Part shown: positions 46,271 to 55,989 of the stretch, piece after piece
How the letters are laid out: every line of letters starts with the position of its first letter
Position numbering within the stretch: position 1 is the stretch's first letter
Origin: Riemerella columbina
GTDB lineage: Bacteria; Bacteroidota; Bacteroidia; Flavobacteriales; Weeksellaceae
Reading direction: 5' to 3'
DNA: 64,000 nucleotides
Assembly: GCF_030517065.1 (NCBI RefSeq)
Contig: NZ_CP103950.1
Span: forward strand, 1,922,001-1,986,000
Notes under the pieces: generated by a model
Databases searched by the model: none
What the model was told of the DNA's origin: nothing
What the model saw: only the letters and a program-made list of their open reading frames with translations
Position numbers and translations under genes: made by a program

Positions 46271-47167
46271 ATGAAAGACCCAGAAGAGATTCGTATCCTT
46301 AGCAATTTTGAATACAAGCGGCTGTTCTTACCTAACATTACGGAAGAAATTCTCAACAACCGCTCCAATATCCAACTGTACCGTTTAGAGTTTTATCTTC
46401 GGGATATTCTCATCCCTGTAAAACCCTACCGTACTACCTTTAACTTCTTGCTATTTGTAACAAAAGGTTATATAAAACAGCATTCAGATGGTGAGGCATT
46501 TACCGTGAACGCTGGGGAATTTTTATACATTCGCCAAGGTTCTATTACCGCAACTTTGGAGATAGATAGTAATGCAAAGGGCTACTTTCTCATTTATGAA
46601 AACGAGGTATATAGCCACCCTAATTTTGCGCTTAATCCGTCTAAACTATCCTTTATTCCGCCTTATTTTAACTCTCAGTATATTGGGTTTAGCCATTTCA
46701 TCAAAACATTAGAATTAATGGAGTATGAGCTGCTCATCAGCCATTATAGAGATAACGAAATTGTCCGTTCCTACCTGCATATTGTCTTGCCCAAAATGTT
46801 ACAGCAAACAGACAAATATCCTAAGAATATCAGCCGCGCTATGGAGGTTTCCTTTCAGTTTCGTAATTTGCTGTATGAATACCATAAGGAAGAAAAAAAG
46901 GTACTCTTCTACGCAGATAAAATGGGCGTTACCGAAAACTACCTCAACAAATGCTTAAAAGAAGTAACAGGCAAAAGCCCTAAACAGTGGATCAATGAGG
47001 TGGACATCAACCACAGCAAACACCTACTACAAGGCGATAAGACCATTGCAGAGATTGCCTATGAGCTGAATTTCCAAACGCCTTCTCATTTTGCGTAGGT
47101 TTTCAAAAAGATTGTGGGCATTTCTCCTAAAAGCTACCGAGACTTGGCACAGAAAACCAACAACTGA
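46271..47167 (+). pseudogene. AraC-family regulator with nonsense codon in the DNA-binding domain
   Basis: AraC/XylS-type regulator. An N-terminal cupin-like part (YLRDILIPVKPYRTTFNFLL, FTVNAGEFLYIRQGSI) precedes two helix-turn-helix units (LFYADKMGVTENYLNKCLKE and DKTIAEIAYELNFQTPSHFA). The frame is cut by TAG at 47096-47098, exactly where relatives read HFxRxFKK or HFAQVFKK. The same frame continues VFKKIVGISPKSYRDLAQKT to TGA at 47167. A single C-to-T change from CAG would explain it. The cut product lacks the last helix of the second HTH, so DNA binding is probably lost. It may have controlled the cluster. Confidence 0.85.
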
Positions 47168-47349
47168 CAATTTGACACTTAAAAAATCATCACAAAAATA
47201 GAGCTAAAGCAAGTATTATTTCAAAATAAATCTTAATCCTTGTTAAAAATTAGTTAAATACGACCAACACACCACCAAATAAAAAATACTTTGACTTATT
47301 TTTGCATAGTATTTGTTAAACAAGTTGAGAACAATTAAATTAAGACAAG

Positions 47350-48876
47350 ATGAGAAATAATATTAAAAAACTACTTCCGTTAGCTGCCGTAGGGGTGATC
47401 TCTGCCGCAACAACTTTCGGGACTATAGAGTATTTTCACAAAGACAAAACTGAAGATACCTCTTACTTCCACACTGCGAAAAGCGATAGCCAATTTGCAA
47501 GCCTTAATGCAGCGGCAATAAGCAATAATTTCGTGAAGGCGGCAAAAACCACCGTACCCGCCGTGGTTACCATTAAGAACTATCAAAACAACAGCAATAG
47601 AAGACAAGGCGCTTCTGACCAAGATTTATTTGATTTATTCTTTGGCGATCCTTTTGGTAGAAGCCAACAGAGAAGACAGCAACAGCAGATGCCTCAGGAT
47701 ATGCCTTCTGGCTTGGGTTCTGGCGTTATCATCTCTCCTGATGGCTACATCATCTCTAACAACCATGTGGTGGCAGGGGCTAACAAACTGGAAGTGACCC
47801 TTAACAATAAAAAAACCTATGTAGCAAAGCTCATCGGAACCGACCCTTCTACCGACATTGCTTTGTTAAAAATAGAAGATAGCGGCTTGCCTTATCTTAA
47901 CTTTGCCAATTCGGATTTGTTAGAAGTTGGGCAATGGGTAGTGGCTGTGGGTAACCCTTTGGGGCTTAACTCTACAGTAACCGCAGGGATCGTTTCTGCC
48001 AAAGGGCGAAGCATCGATTTGCTAAGACAACAATCTAAAACACCTATTGAAAGCTTTATCCAGACCGATGCCGTTATCAACCGTGGTAATAGTGGTGGTG
48101 CCTTAGTGAACATCAATGGAGATTTGGTGGGTATTAATTCCGCAATTTCCTCTTCTTCTGGATACTATGAAGGTTATGGCTTCGCCGTACCCTCTAATCT
48201 TGCTAGAAAAGTAGTGGAAGACATCAAAAAATTCGGAATGGTACAGCGTGGTTTCTTAGGTGTTAATGTTTTAAACCTTTCTGATGAAATGGCAGTAAAA
48301 AACTACAATCAGAATGAGAAAACCAACCTAAAAATAGGCAGTGGTGTGTATGTTATCAATACTTCCGACAACAGCGGTGCGGAGGATGCTGGTATCAGAA
48401 AAGGAGATATTATCACTAAAATAGACAATCAAAATATTTCTGATTATGCCGACCTTTCTTTAGCTATTGGTAGAAAAAGACCTGGCGATGAGGTGAGTGT
48501 AACCTACCTAAGAAATGGTAAAACCTATACTGTTACGGCAACTCTAAAAGATCAAAAAGGGAATACCAAAACTCGTACTAAAGCGGACTTAACTGTTATT
48601 GAAAAATTAGGTGCCCAGTTCCAGCCACTTAGTGAGGATAATAAGGTTTATTATGGTCTAAAAAGTGGTGTTGTAGTCACCAACTTAGAGGAAAACAGCC
48701 TACTGGCCACCAAAACAGGGATAGACAATAACTACATCATCACAGAAGTGAATGGCAAACCTGTAAACTCTCAAAAAGACATTGAGAAAATCCTTAGCGG
48801 TTACAAAGGTCCTGTATCCATCAAGTTTTTAGATGTGTACGGCAGACTGACCAGCAGAGGTTTCAATATGCCTTAA
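47350..48876 (+). CDS. degP: DegP/HtrA-type periplasmic serine protease
   Basis: A 508-residue protease/chaperone for misfolded envelope proteins. One N-terminal hydrophobic segment is followed by a Gln/Arg-rich loop (GRSQQRRQQQQMPQD), then the trypsin-like domain with the triad H139 (NNHVVAGA), D169 (STDIALLKI) and S248 (RGNSGGALVN). Two PDZ domains follow (about 300-390 and 410-505). A TATTTTTG -7 box lies at 47297-47304. Its own terminator is at 48909-48940. Confidence 0.93.
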   Translation: MRNNIKKLLPLAAVGVISAATTFGTIEYFHKDKTEDTSYFHTAKSDSQFASLNAAAISNNFVKAAKTTVPAVVTIKNYQNNSNRRQGASDQDLFDLFFGDPFGRSQQRRQQQQMPQDMPSGLGSGVIISPDGYIISNNHVVAGANKLEVTLNNKKTYVAKLIGTDPSTDIALLKIEDSGLPYLNFANSDLLEVGQWVVAVGNPLGLNSTVTAGIVSAKGRSIDLLRQQSKTPIESFIQTDAVINRGNSGGALVNINGDLVGINSAISSSSGYYEGYGFAVPSNLARKVVEDIKKFGMVQRGFLGVNVLNLSDEMAVKNYNQNEKTNLKIGSGVYVINTSDNSGAEDAGIRKGDIITKIDNQNISDYADLSLAIGRKRPGDEVSVTYLRNGKTYTVTATLKDQKGNTKTRTKADLTVIEKLGAQFQPLSEDNKVYYGLKSGVVVTNLEENSLLATKTGIDNNYIITEVNGKPVNSQKDIEKILSGYKGPVSIKFLDVYGRLTSRGFNMP

Positions 48877-48908
48877 TATAGTCACACCAATTTTTCATAA
48901 GACCATAG

Positions 48909-48947
48909 AAAAACCTTCCTCAATGATGAGGAAGGTTTTTTGTTTTT
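48909..48947 (+). terminator. terminator after degP
   Basis: A stem of about 14 bases AAAACCTTCCTCA with TGAGGAAGGTTTT, loop ATGA, then T-rich sequence. Confidence 0.88.
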
Positions 48948-48969
48948 TACTTAATACATTATGATGACG

Positions 48970-49413
48970 CTATGCTTTTGGCGGTATTTTCTTTTTTCTA
49001 TTCTTCTCGTAGAGGACTTCCACAATCTTGCCGCCGAGCCAAGAGAATGGGAAAAAGATTAAAAATATCGCGATTTTATAAAAAGTAGGATGATAAGGGA
49101 AAATCATCACATCTAACATCGCTAAAAATAATAAGATAAATCCGATGAGAATGGCATAAGCCACTTTGGCGTATTTAACCACTATGGCAGTCACCACACC
49201 GCCCACCGTAGCGGCAATCCCTGAAGAAAACAACAGCACCACAAAAAAAGAATCCTGATGCCTTACCTTAAAAAGCACGCGCTCCCATTGTTCAAACGGC
49301 GAGAAAGCCTCACCGCTAATCCACGATGGATTGAGCCTGATGCCAAAGGTAATGATGAGCCCCGCCACCGCGAGCCCCAACAAAACGCCTATGGTATTTC
49401 TTAAAAAATCCAT
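48970..49413 (-). CDS. four-helix membrane protein of unknown function
   Basis: A 147-residue protein with four hydrophobic segments (TIGVLLGLAVAGLIITFGI, FFVVLLFSSGIAATVGGVVT, AYAILIGFILLFLAMLDVMI, IAIFLIFFPFSWLGGKIVEV) and a basic tail (EKNRKKKIPPKA). I do not recognise a family. Its ATG shares one base with the ridA stop codon, so it is translationally coupled to ridA. Confidence 0.72.
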   Translation of the reverse strand: MDFLRNTIGVLLGLAVAGLIITFGIRLNPSWISGEAFSPFEQWERVLFKVRHQDSFFVVLLFSSGIAATVGGVVTAIVVKYAKVAYAILIGFILLFLAMLDVMIFPYHPTFYKIAIFLIFFPFSWLGGKIVEVLYEKNRKKKIPPKA

Positions 49414-49793
49414 TAGAATTGATGTGCTATCATAGAAATTTCCACACTCACCCCTTTCGGTAATCGGCTCACTTGAATGGTTTCTCTCGCGGGGAGCATC
49501 GTTTCATCTAAATAAGAAGCATAGATGCCATTGACCACCTCAAAATCGTTCATATCTTGGAGGAAAATCGTGGCTTTCACCACATGAGAAAAAGACAAGC
49601 CCGCTGCAGATAGTATGGCGACTAAATTCCTCATCACCCTATGGGTTTGTGCTTCTATGCCTTGCTCTACCTCGCCTGTCTCTGGGTTGATGGGGATTTG
49701 CCCAGAGATATACAGCACGCCCTGCACCATATTGGCTTGTGCATAAGGTCCGATGGCGGCTGGCGCTCCTGTTGTGGATATAATGGTTTTCAT
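49413..49793 (-). CDS. ridA: RidA-family enamine/imine deaminase
   Basis: A 126-residue RidA/YjgF protein that hydrolyses reactive 2-aminoacrylate-type imines. The family features are TTGAPAAIGPYAQA, ISGQIPINPETGEV and the final RETIQVSRLPKGVSVEISMI with its substrate-binding arginine. An ATG at 49832 would add 13 residues outside the family alignment, so 49793 is chosen. It lies 48 bases after the lptD stop on the same strand and overlaps the next membrane gene. Confidence 0.92.
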   Translation of the reverse strand: MKTIISTTGAPAAIGPYAQANMVQGVLYISGQIPINPETGEVEQGIEAQTHRVMRNLVAILSAAGLSFSHVVKATIFLQDMNDFEVVNGIYASYLDETMLPARETIQVSRLPKGVSVEISMIAHQF

Positions 49794-49841
49794 TTTTAAA
49801 CTTTTAAGATTACAAATATAATATTTTTTCAATAGGCGGCA

Positions 49842-52453
49842 CTAAAAATCTCCAGTCTGTGGGAAACTTCGGTCTTCGTACTTCACGGCATCTCGTAAAA
49901 TATTGGCTTTTATCCCAATAAAGAAATCATAAACTTTGTACGCCCCAAAAGGCACCCAATTAAAATTGATGGTAAAACTCCGCTGGTCTCTTGAAAAGCC
50001 CAATCTGGTGTAGCCCCAAGTTTTGTTGATGAAATCATAATTGGTACTGCCATTAAGGCTCCAGTACGGCGTTAGCTTGATATTTCCATTTAAACCAATG
50101 GCACCCACTTTCGTCCCAAATTTAGAAAGAGAGCGGGAATAACTATAATTGGCATTGATGCTTAAATTCCAAGGCTGCTCAAAGTAGGCATAATGCTGAT
50201 CATCAAACTGATAGACCTCTTGCATAACAGCACCTCGGGTTTTGTATTCCTTTTTTTTCTTGTCTTTGCTTTGGAAAATAGCGTTGGACAGCGGATAAGA
50301 CAACTGAATGTTAAAGCCTTGAACGCTAAAATGTCCAAAATTTTCAAGCCGCGTGCCCGTGGTAGCACCAGGTTCATAAACGATTTGATAAGGGTCTAAC
50401 GATAAACTGGTATTCACATTGAGCTGATTATTCAGGAATGAAGACTGGGAGCTGATGTTAATCATAGACCATTTGAATTTTTCCGCTGCAAAATTATACC
50501 CTCCAGAGATGTTGATATTTTCAAAAATCTTCACTTTTTTAACCCCTGTGGAGTCGGATTTAGAGCGGACTTTCATCTCCAAATTATTATTGATATTAAA
50601 ACCTATAGACTGCGATAGCCCTCGGGAAGGCGATCCAAAAACACCGCCATCAAATATAGAATACGGCGTAATGGCACCATCTGCGGCATAATAATTTTGG
50701 TAATAGCCCCAATTGGTTTGGCTAAAATCTGGTGTGTACGAAAAGCTAACACTCGGCGAAATGGTATGCCTAATCGCTTGTATTAATGAGGATTTTTTAA
50801 AATTAGCCTGTCCATAAAGCATGGTTTGTAAACTCGCCGAAGTGGAAAAAGTGGTAAATCCCGCGATGTTTTTTTGGTAATTATCCACCACCTTGTCCTT
50901 AATAGGGTCGTAGGTTTTGTGGAGTGTCTTGGTGGTGAGCACATTCTCCATATTTACGCCGAGAGAGAAGGTAAAATATTTAAACACCGTCGTGTTGGTA
51001 GACAGAGAAACTGGAATTTTAATCCCTGTTTGCATTTTATCCCACATCGCTTTGGTGAAAGCCTCGCCTTGGGCAATATTCACATAATTGTTGAGCGCCA
51101 AACCTGTGTTCACATTGATGTTTTCAATCAGCCCTTGTCGCACGCCTGTTTTAGGCTTAAAGAGGTAAAACTGATTAACCGCTACATTGAGCTGTGGCAA
51201 GCGGATATTGGCTTCGCCAGTGGTAAAATTTTGAGAATAAGAAGCGCTCCCCGTAATGATGATCGGCAGGGTTAGAAATCGTTTCGTAACGCTGATGGAC
51301 GAGTTTTGCTGCGTTCGGAGCACATCTTGGTTGAAGATATAATTATTGTTAATGGTATTGTTATAAAACTTGCTGCTCACCATATCCACCGATGCCGAAA
51401 AGTTGAAAAAAGGATTGGCTTTCGTATCCTGTTGGTGGCGCCAAGCCACTCTATAAGTATTGGATTTGGAGTAATCATCTAAGCCCTTGATGCCTCGCAC
51501 GGTGGTGCCGATATCCGCAGAAAAACTACCGCTGTATTTGTAATTTTTCTTATATCCCAACTCGGGGCGGATGTTCCAACTGCCTTTGGTATAAAAATCA
51601 AAATAGGTTTTAAGGTCAAAATGCTCGCCAATGGGCTGGTAATAGCCTAAATTATTGAGGAAGAAGCCCACGTCTTCTCGCTCCCCAAAGCTGGGAATTA
51701 AAATCCCTGCCGTTCTCTTTTCCGAAAATGGCAAAATAGCAAAAGGCAGCACCAATGGCGTAGGCACTCGCTCTATATACATTTGGATGGGGCCTGTAAT
51801 CACTCGGGAGTTTTCTTTCCCTTTGATGAGTTTAATGTTGGGCGCCAGCAAGTAATAGTCTGCCACGGTGTCTTTTTTCTTGATGAACATTTCATCTGTG
51901 GTGTAGAGCCCATTCCGCATAAAAAAAAATAGAGTCGTTCACCTTTTTGGTTTTTTGAGCGACAATCACGCCCTCTTGCTCCTCAGTGCGGGCATTATAG
52001 GCGATGGCTCTTTTATTTTTAAAGTTGAATTTAACCTCGTTATATTCGTATTTTTTACCCGCTTGGGTAGAGGTAGCAGGATGGATAATCTTACCTTGCT
52101 CATCTTGCTCACCACGGGCAAAAATATCGCCAGTCTCCCAGTTGATGGAGATATAATCCGCATCTATCGTCATATCCAAATACTGCACTTGGGCGTTTTT
52201 ATTGAGATAAGACATTTTTTTTAGGAATATCATTGCGGTTATAATCCGCCTTCATCTTCACTTGCCCTTCTATAAACTCCTTCTGTGGCAATGTATCCTT
52301 AGGAGACACCGCTACGCTATCCTTGATATTTTTAACCTGTTTTAATGATGTATTTTGTGCTAAAAAACTGTTAAAAATTAGGATAATTAAAATATGTAAA
52401 GTATTTTTGAAGCCGTTTTTTATCAAGGTCTTGTATTGAAAATTAAGCGTCAA
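49842..52453 (-). pseudogene. lptD: LPS-assembly outer-membrane protein LptD, two homopolymer frameshifts
   Basis: Three consecutive frames together make one LptD: a signal peptide and N-terminus (52453 to about 52222), an OstA-like segment (YLDMTIDADYISINWETGDI, to about 51930), and the long barrel (from KKKDTVADYYLLAPNIKLIK to DFFIGIKANILRDAVKYEDR). Both breaks are one-base insertions in runs: eight T at 52215-52222 where seven would fit, and nine A at 51921-51929 where eight would fit. LptD inserts LPS into the outer membrane and is usually essential. Sequencing error, slippage rescue or true loss must therefore be separated. The divergent gene is an amidase. Confidence 0.82.
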
Positions 52454-52474
52454 AAATAATAATTTTTATCAAAT

Positions 52475-53770
52475 ATGAACACAGGTAGCCGTTTATTTAA
52501 CATAAAAAAACCTTTAACTCTCCTATTGAGTCTTCTATTTTTAGCCTCTTCCGCACAGAAGAAATTCACCATTGTATTAGATGCAGGGCACGGCGGCAGT
52601 GATTTTGGCGCCAATAGAAAATATAGCGATTTAGGTCATGTCATAGAGAAAGATATCGCCTTGGCCGTTACCCTAAAACTCGGTGCGCTATTGGAGAAAA
52701 ACAAAGATTTTAAGGTTATCTATACCAGAAAAAGTGATGTTTACCCCAACCTGACTTCCAGAACCAACCTTGCCAACCGCTCCAAGGCAGACTTATTCGT
52801 CTCTCTCCACTGTAATGCGGTCAATAGAAATTCCGCCTACGGCACCGAAACTTTTGTGCAGGGTCCCGACCAAAACGATGTGAATTTAGAAGTTGCCAAA
52901 TCTGAAAATGATGTGATTTATTTGGATAAAGAAGACCGACAAACCTTCGCTTCCTATGATCCAAAATCGCCAGAATCGCTGATTGCGCTTAAACTCCAAC
53001 AACAGAAATATTTAGAACGAAGCCTGATCATCGGTAGTTTGGTGGAAGAGAATTTCACCAATAAAGACCACCGCTATTCCAGAGGGGTTAAACAGAAAAA
53101 TCTCCATGTGCTCAGGCTTAACGCGATGCCTTCTATTTTAATCGAGATGGGCTTTATCAGCAATTATGATGAAGCGGCGCTGCTGAGCTCCTATTCTGGG
53201 CAAAAAGCCATCGCCGAGAGCATCTATAAAGCCATTACCGATTATAAAAAATTAGCCGACCGCGCGGGTGGACAACTTACCGCCAACCAAATTCCTGAAA
53301 AACCAAAAGAGCAACCACTCAAAAATGATTTCAGAGTATTATTGATGAGCTCTCCTGATAAATTTAACGAAGGGGATCCTGCCTTAAAAGGGCTCAACTA
53401 TATCCTCACGCTCAAAGAAAATGGCTTCTATAAATATTATTACAGCACCACCAACTATGCTTCTGTTAAAAATAGCAATGTTAAAACGGCAAAAGATGCT
53501 GGATTTAGAAACGCCGTAGCCATCAGTTTTGTTCCTAACCAGAAGTTGGCACAAGGCTATTATACATTAGAAGTTGCAGTAACCGACCGCAAGTTAGGGC
53601 GAGATTCTTACATCCTGAACACCCTAAATGAGGTAGAAAGAACCCGCAATAATGGTAAATTCTACTATACTTATGGCAAATTCTACACCTTAGAAGAGGC
53701 GGTAAAAGAGATGAAAAACTTAGAATCCAAAGGTATTAAGAACATTGTGATAGAAAAAAAATCAAAATAA
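52475..53770 (+). CDS. N-acetylmuramoyl-L-alanine amidase
   Basis: Peptidoglycan amidase (Amidase_3 type), 431 residues, with a signal peptide (LLLSLLFLASSAQKK). The zinc domain shows IVLDAGHGGSDFGAN (first His), SLHCNAVNRNSAYG (His) and SILIEMGFISNYDEA (catalytic Glu) within residues 30-260. The C-terminal third holds SPOR-like sequence (KFYYTYGKFYTLEEAVKEMK), which may target it to denuded septal glycan. It is divergent from lptD with 21 bases between the starts. Confidence 0.9.
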   Translation: MNTGSRLFNIKKPLTLLLSLLFLASSAQKKFTIVLDAGHGGSDFGANRKYSDLGHVIEKDIALAVTLKLGALLEKNKDFKVIYTRKSDVYPNLTSRTNLANRSKADLFVSLHCNAVNRNSAYGTETFVQGPDQNDVNLEVAKSENDVIYLDKEDRQTFASYDPKSPESLIALKLQQQKYLERSLIIGSLVEENFTNKDHRYSRGVKQKNLHVLRLNAMPSILIEMGFISNYDEAALLSSYSGQKAIAESIYKAITDYKKLADRAGGQLTANQIPEKPKEQPLKNDFRVLLMSSPDKFNEGDPALKGLNYILTLKENGFYKYYYSTTNYASVKNSNVKTAKDAGFRNAVAISFVPNQKLAQGYYTLEVAVTDRKLGRDSYILNTLNEVERTRNNGKFYYTYGKFYTLEEAVKEMKNLESKGIKNIVIEKKSK

Positions 53771-53783
53771 TCTGAAAAAATAT

Positions 53784-53813
53784 TTTGCAAAAACAAAAAT
53801 AGTTGTATTTTTG
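53784..53813 (+). promoter_or_regulatory. promoter of the tRNA-Glu / rpsT region
   Basis: TTTG (53784-53787) and TATTTTTG (53806-53813), spacer 18, directly before the tRNA. Confidence 0.65.
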
Positions 53814-53829
53814 CAGTCCGAAATAAAGC

Positions 53830-53901
53830 GGCCTATTCGTCTAGTGGTTAGGACTCAAGATTTTCATTCTTGCAACAGGGGTTCGATTCCCCTATAGGCT
53901 A
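53830..53901 (+). tRNA. tRNA-Glu (TTC), first copy
   Basis: Cloverleaf with acceptor GGCCTAT/ATAGGCT, D arm TCTAGTGGTTAGGA, anticodon arm CAAGA-TTTTCAT-TCTTG (anticodon TTC) and T arm AGGGG-TTCGATT-CCCCT. CCA is not encoded. The anticodon and T arms are almost the same as in the copy at 54252, but the acceptor stem differs. Confidence 0.95.
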
Positions 53902-53940
53902 CAAAAACTTCTTAACGAAGTAAAAAAATATTAAAAAAGT

Positions 53941-53970
53941 TTTGTAATTAAAAAAATTAGCATATCTTTG
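53941..53970 (+). promoter_or_regulatory. rpsT promoter
   Basis: TTTG (53941-53944) and TATCTTTG (53963-53970), spacer 18, 22 bases before the rpsT start. Confidence 0.65.
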
Positions 53971-53991
53971 CAACCAAGTTTTTAGAAAGTT

Positions 53992-54246
53992 ATGGCAAAT
54001 CATAAATCAGCACTTAAGAGAATCAGACAAAACGAAGCAAGAAGACTTCGCAACAGATACTATCACAAGACAGCCAGAACTGCTGTAAAAGTATTAAGAA
54101 ACGAAGAAGACAAACAAGTTGCTACAGAGAAATTACCAAAAGTAATCTCTTTAATCGATAAATTAGCAAAGAAAAATATTATTCATAAGAATAAGGCAGC
54201 TAATTTAAAGAGCAAGTTGACTAAGCATGTTAATAAATTAGGTTAA
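53992..54246 (+). CDS. rpsT: 30S ribosomal protein S20
   Basis: An 84-residue basic S20 that binds 16S rRNA in the small subunit. [20 protein letters not shown] is the conserved start; [15 protein letters not shown]-like sequence ([20 protein letters not shown]) is the conserved end. It lies between two tRNA-Glu genes; the second starts five bases after its stop, so the pair is co-transcribed. Confidence 0.96.
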   Translation: MANHKSALKRIRQNEARRLRNRYYHKTARTAVKVLRNEEDKQVATEKLPKVISLIDKLAKKNIIHKNKAANLKSKLTKHVNKLG

Positions 54247-54251
54247 TAGAT

Positions 54252-54323
54252 GGCCCGTTCGTCTATCGGTTAGGACTCAAGATTTTCATTCTTGCAAGAG
54301 GGGTTCGATTCCCCTACGGGCTA
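54252..54323 (+). tRNA. tRNA-Glu (TTC), second copy
   Basis: Acceptor GGCCCGT/ACGGGCT, D arm TCTATCGGTTAGGA, anticodon arm CAAGA-TTTTCAT-TCTTG (TTC) and T arm with TTCGATT. No encoded CCA. It follows rpsT by five bases and is closed by a terminator two bases later. Confidence 0.95.
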
Positions 54324-54324
54324 C

Positions 54325-54353
54325 AAACCTCAGATAATATCTGAGGTTTTTTT
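54325..54353 (+). terminator. terminator after rpsT and tRNA-Glu
   Basis: A stem of about ten bases AAACCTCAGA with TCTGAGGTTT, short loop, then a T run. Confidence 0.9.
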
Positions 54354-54381
54354 ATTTTTAAGCCTCACAAAAATCACTCCT

Positions 54382-54792
54382 ATGAAAATACTCATCATCA
54401 ACGGTCCCAACCTCAACCTCCTCGGCACCAGAGAACCCGAAATTTACGGCAATATCCGTATGGAAACGGTTCTCAGCGAACTACAAAATAGATACAACCA
54501 CGAGATTTTATACTATCAATCTAATATAGAGGGGGAACTGATCAACAGAATTCAAGAGGAGGATTATGATGCGCTAATCATCAACCCTGGGGCGTTCACG
54601 CATTATTCCTACGCCATTGCTGATGCCCTTGCCAATTTAAAAAAGCCTAAAATAGAAGTCCACATCAGCCATATTTACAAAAGGGAAGCTTTTAGACAAA
54701 AATCCGTAACCGCGCCCTATACCGATGGTATTATTTCTGGTTTTGGCGTTAAAGGCTACCATTTGGCTGTACAAAATTTGGTTGAGGGGTAG
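54382..54792 (+). CDS. aroQ: type II 3-dehydroquinate dehydratase
   Basis: Shikimate-pathway enzyme, 136 residues. The start MKILIINGPNLNLLGTREPE is the family signature, with catalytic Tyr22 in EIYG. INPGAFTHYSYAIADAL carries the conserved Asn and His, and EVHISHIYKREAFRQKSV the second His and Arg. An upstream in-frame ATG at 54292 lies inside the tRNA, so 54382 is the start. Confidence 0.95.
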   Translation: MKILIINGPNLNLLGTREPEIYGNIRMETVLSELQNRYNHEILYYQSNIEGELINRIQEEDYDALIINPGAFTHYSYAIADALANLKKPKIEVHISHIYKREAFRQKSVTAPYTDGIISGFGVKGYHLAVQNLVEG

Positions 54793-54940
54793 ATAGATTT
54801 TTGCCTTTATTCATTAAATGTTTCAAGTCAATTAGAAAGTAGATCTCAATTGAAATTTTATCATCATTTTTAATCTTTAGGTTTATATTTACAAATAAAC
54901 TTGTATATTTGTTTTCATATAAATTCTAAAATCTATTCTT

Positions 54941-55989
54941 ATGAAAAGAAAAATGATGCCACTATGCTTTATGTTTTCGGGCTTATTGCTGTTTGGATGT
55001 TAAGGCAAATCCACAAAAAACACAGCCACAGAGGCAGATCAGCCGCTTAGCGTTGCCCACACCTCCACCGAAAACGCCACGCCTCAGCCCCAAGCCAAGG
55101 ACTTCAAAATCCTCTTTGGCGAGACCTACGAGCGCCCAATGTCTCATAGCGAATACACCGAAAATGTGACCCGCACTTACATTCAATACCGTGATTTTCC
55201 GAAGGTGGCGTTTCCTGTAGATGTGCCTGGTAGCACCGAGTTGAACTTCTACCCAGAGATGAAACAAGGTTTTGATAATGATCAGGTTAATGGAAGAAAT
55301 AGCCAAAATATCGTGTTTAATTTCTACACCGAATATGCCGATACGGGTAATATTTATATCGGGACTGCGGAGGGCGACCGTCTTTGGGTTTTCTGTAAAA
55401 AACGAGCGAAAGCGATGATATTTCCTTTGATTTTGAACTCATCGGCGAGTATAAAATAACGAACCAAGGGCTGCAACTCATCTTCAAAATAGATGACCAC
55501 CCGTACCAATCTCAGCAAAAAAAGCAAGCTTTTTTTGAGAAAATCAAGTATTCGCCAGCGCAAATTCAAGCGTTTATTCGCCAAGATTTGATGAACTCTT
55601 TGCATCAAAATCAGTCGCCTAAAATGGACAGCTACAGCTACTACACCCACCGACTGCGCGACTATTTTTGGTGGCTGGATCTATATGAAATACGGCCTAC
55701 CGATGAGGAGGATCTAAGCGATTTTAAGGGCATTTATCCCACCGAAAACTACGAATATCCGTACGACTTTCTTTACCAATGTGGCAACGGTGATGCACCG
55801 CCTTTGGTCACGAAAACCACTTTTAGCAACGAGAAAAAAGAGCCTTATTTCTACACCGTAGACCTCACCGTTTACTATAGCGATCGCCCTAATGATCAGT
55901 CTATTTCTTGCCAATGGCGCATCCGCCTCGTGCAAATCGATGGCTTCCTCTATATTGATGATTATAAGAATATTTCAGTTTTTGATTGA
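54941..55989 (+). pseudogene. decayed lipoprotein gene of unknown function
   Basis: A signal peptide with lipobox (MFSGLLLFGC) is cut by TAA at 55001, directly after the lipobox cysteine. The frame then continues GKSTKNTATEADQPLSVAHT and a Gly/Asp-rich middle to about 55395. There a run of six A (seven would keep frame) moves the rest (SESDDISFDFELIGEYKITN, then a Trp/Tyr-rich C-terminus ending FLYIDDYKNISVFD) to another frame. Two lesions mark it as a pseudogene of a protein of about 348 residues. I do not recognise the family. It is isolated between aroQ and pckA. Confidence 0.7.

Noticed and set aside
36474-47167. Genomic island with integrase or IS elements
   Set aside because: No transposase, integrase, target-site repeats or tRNA junction could be found at either end, so transfer cannot be argued from this sequence.
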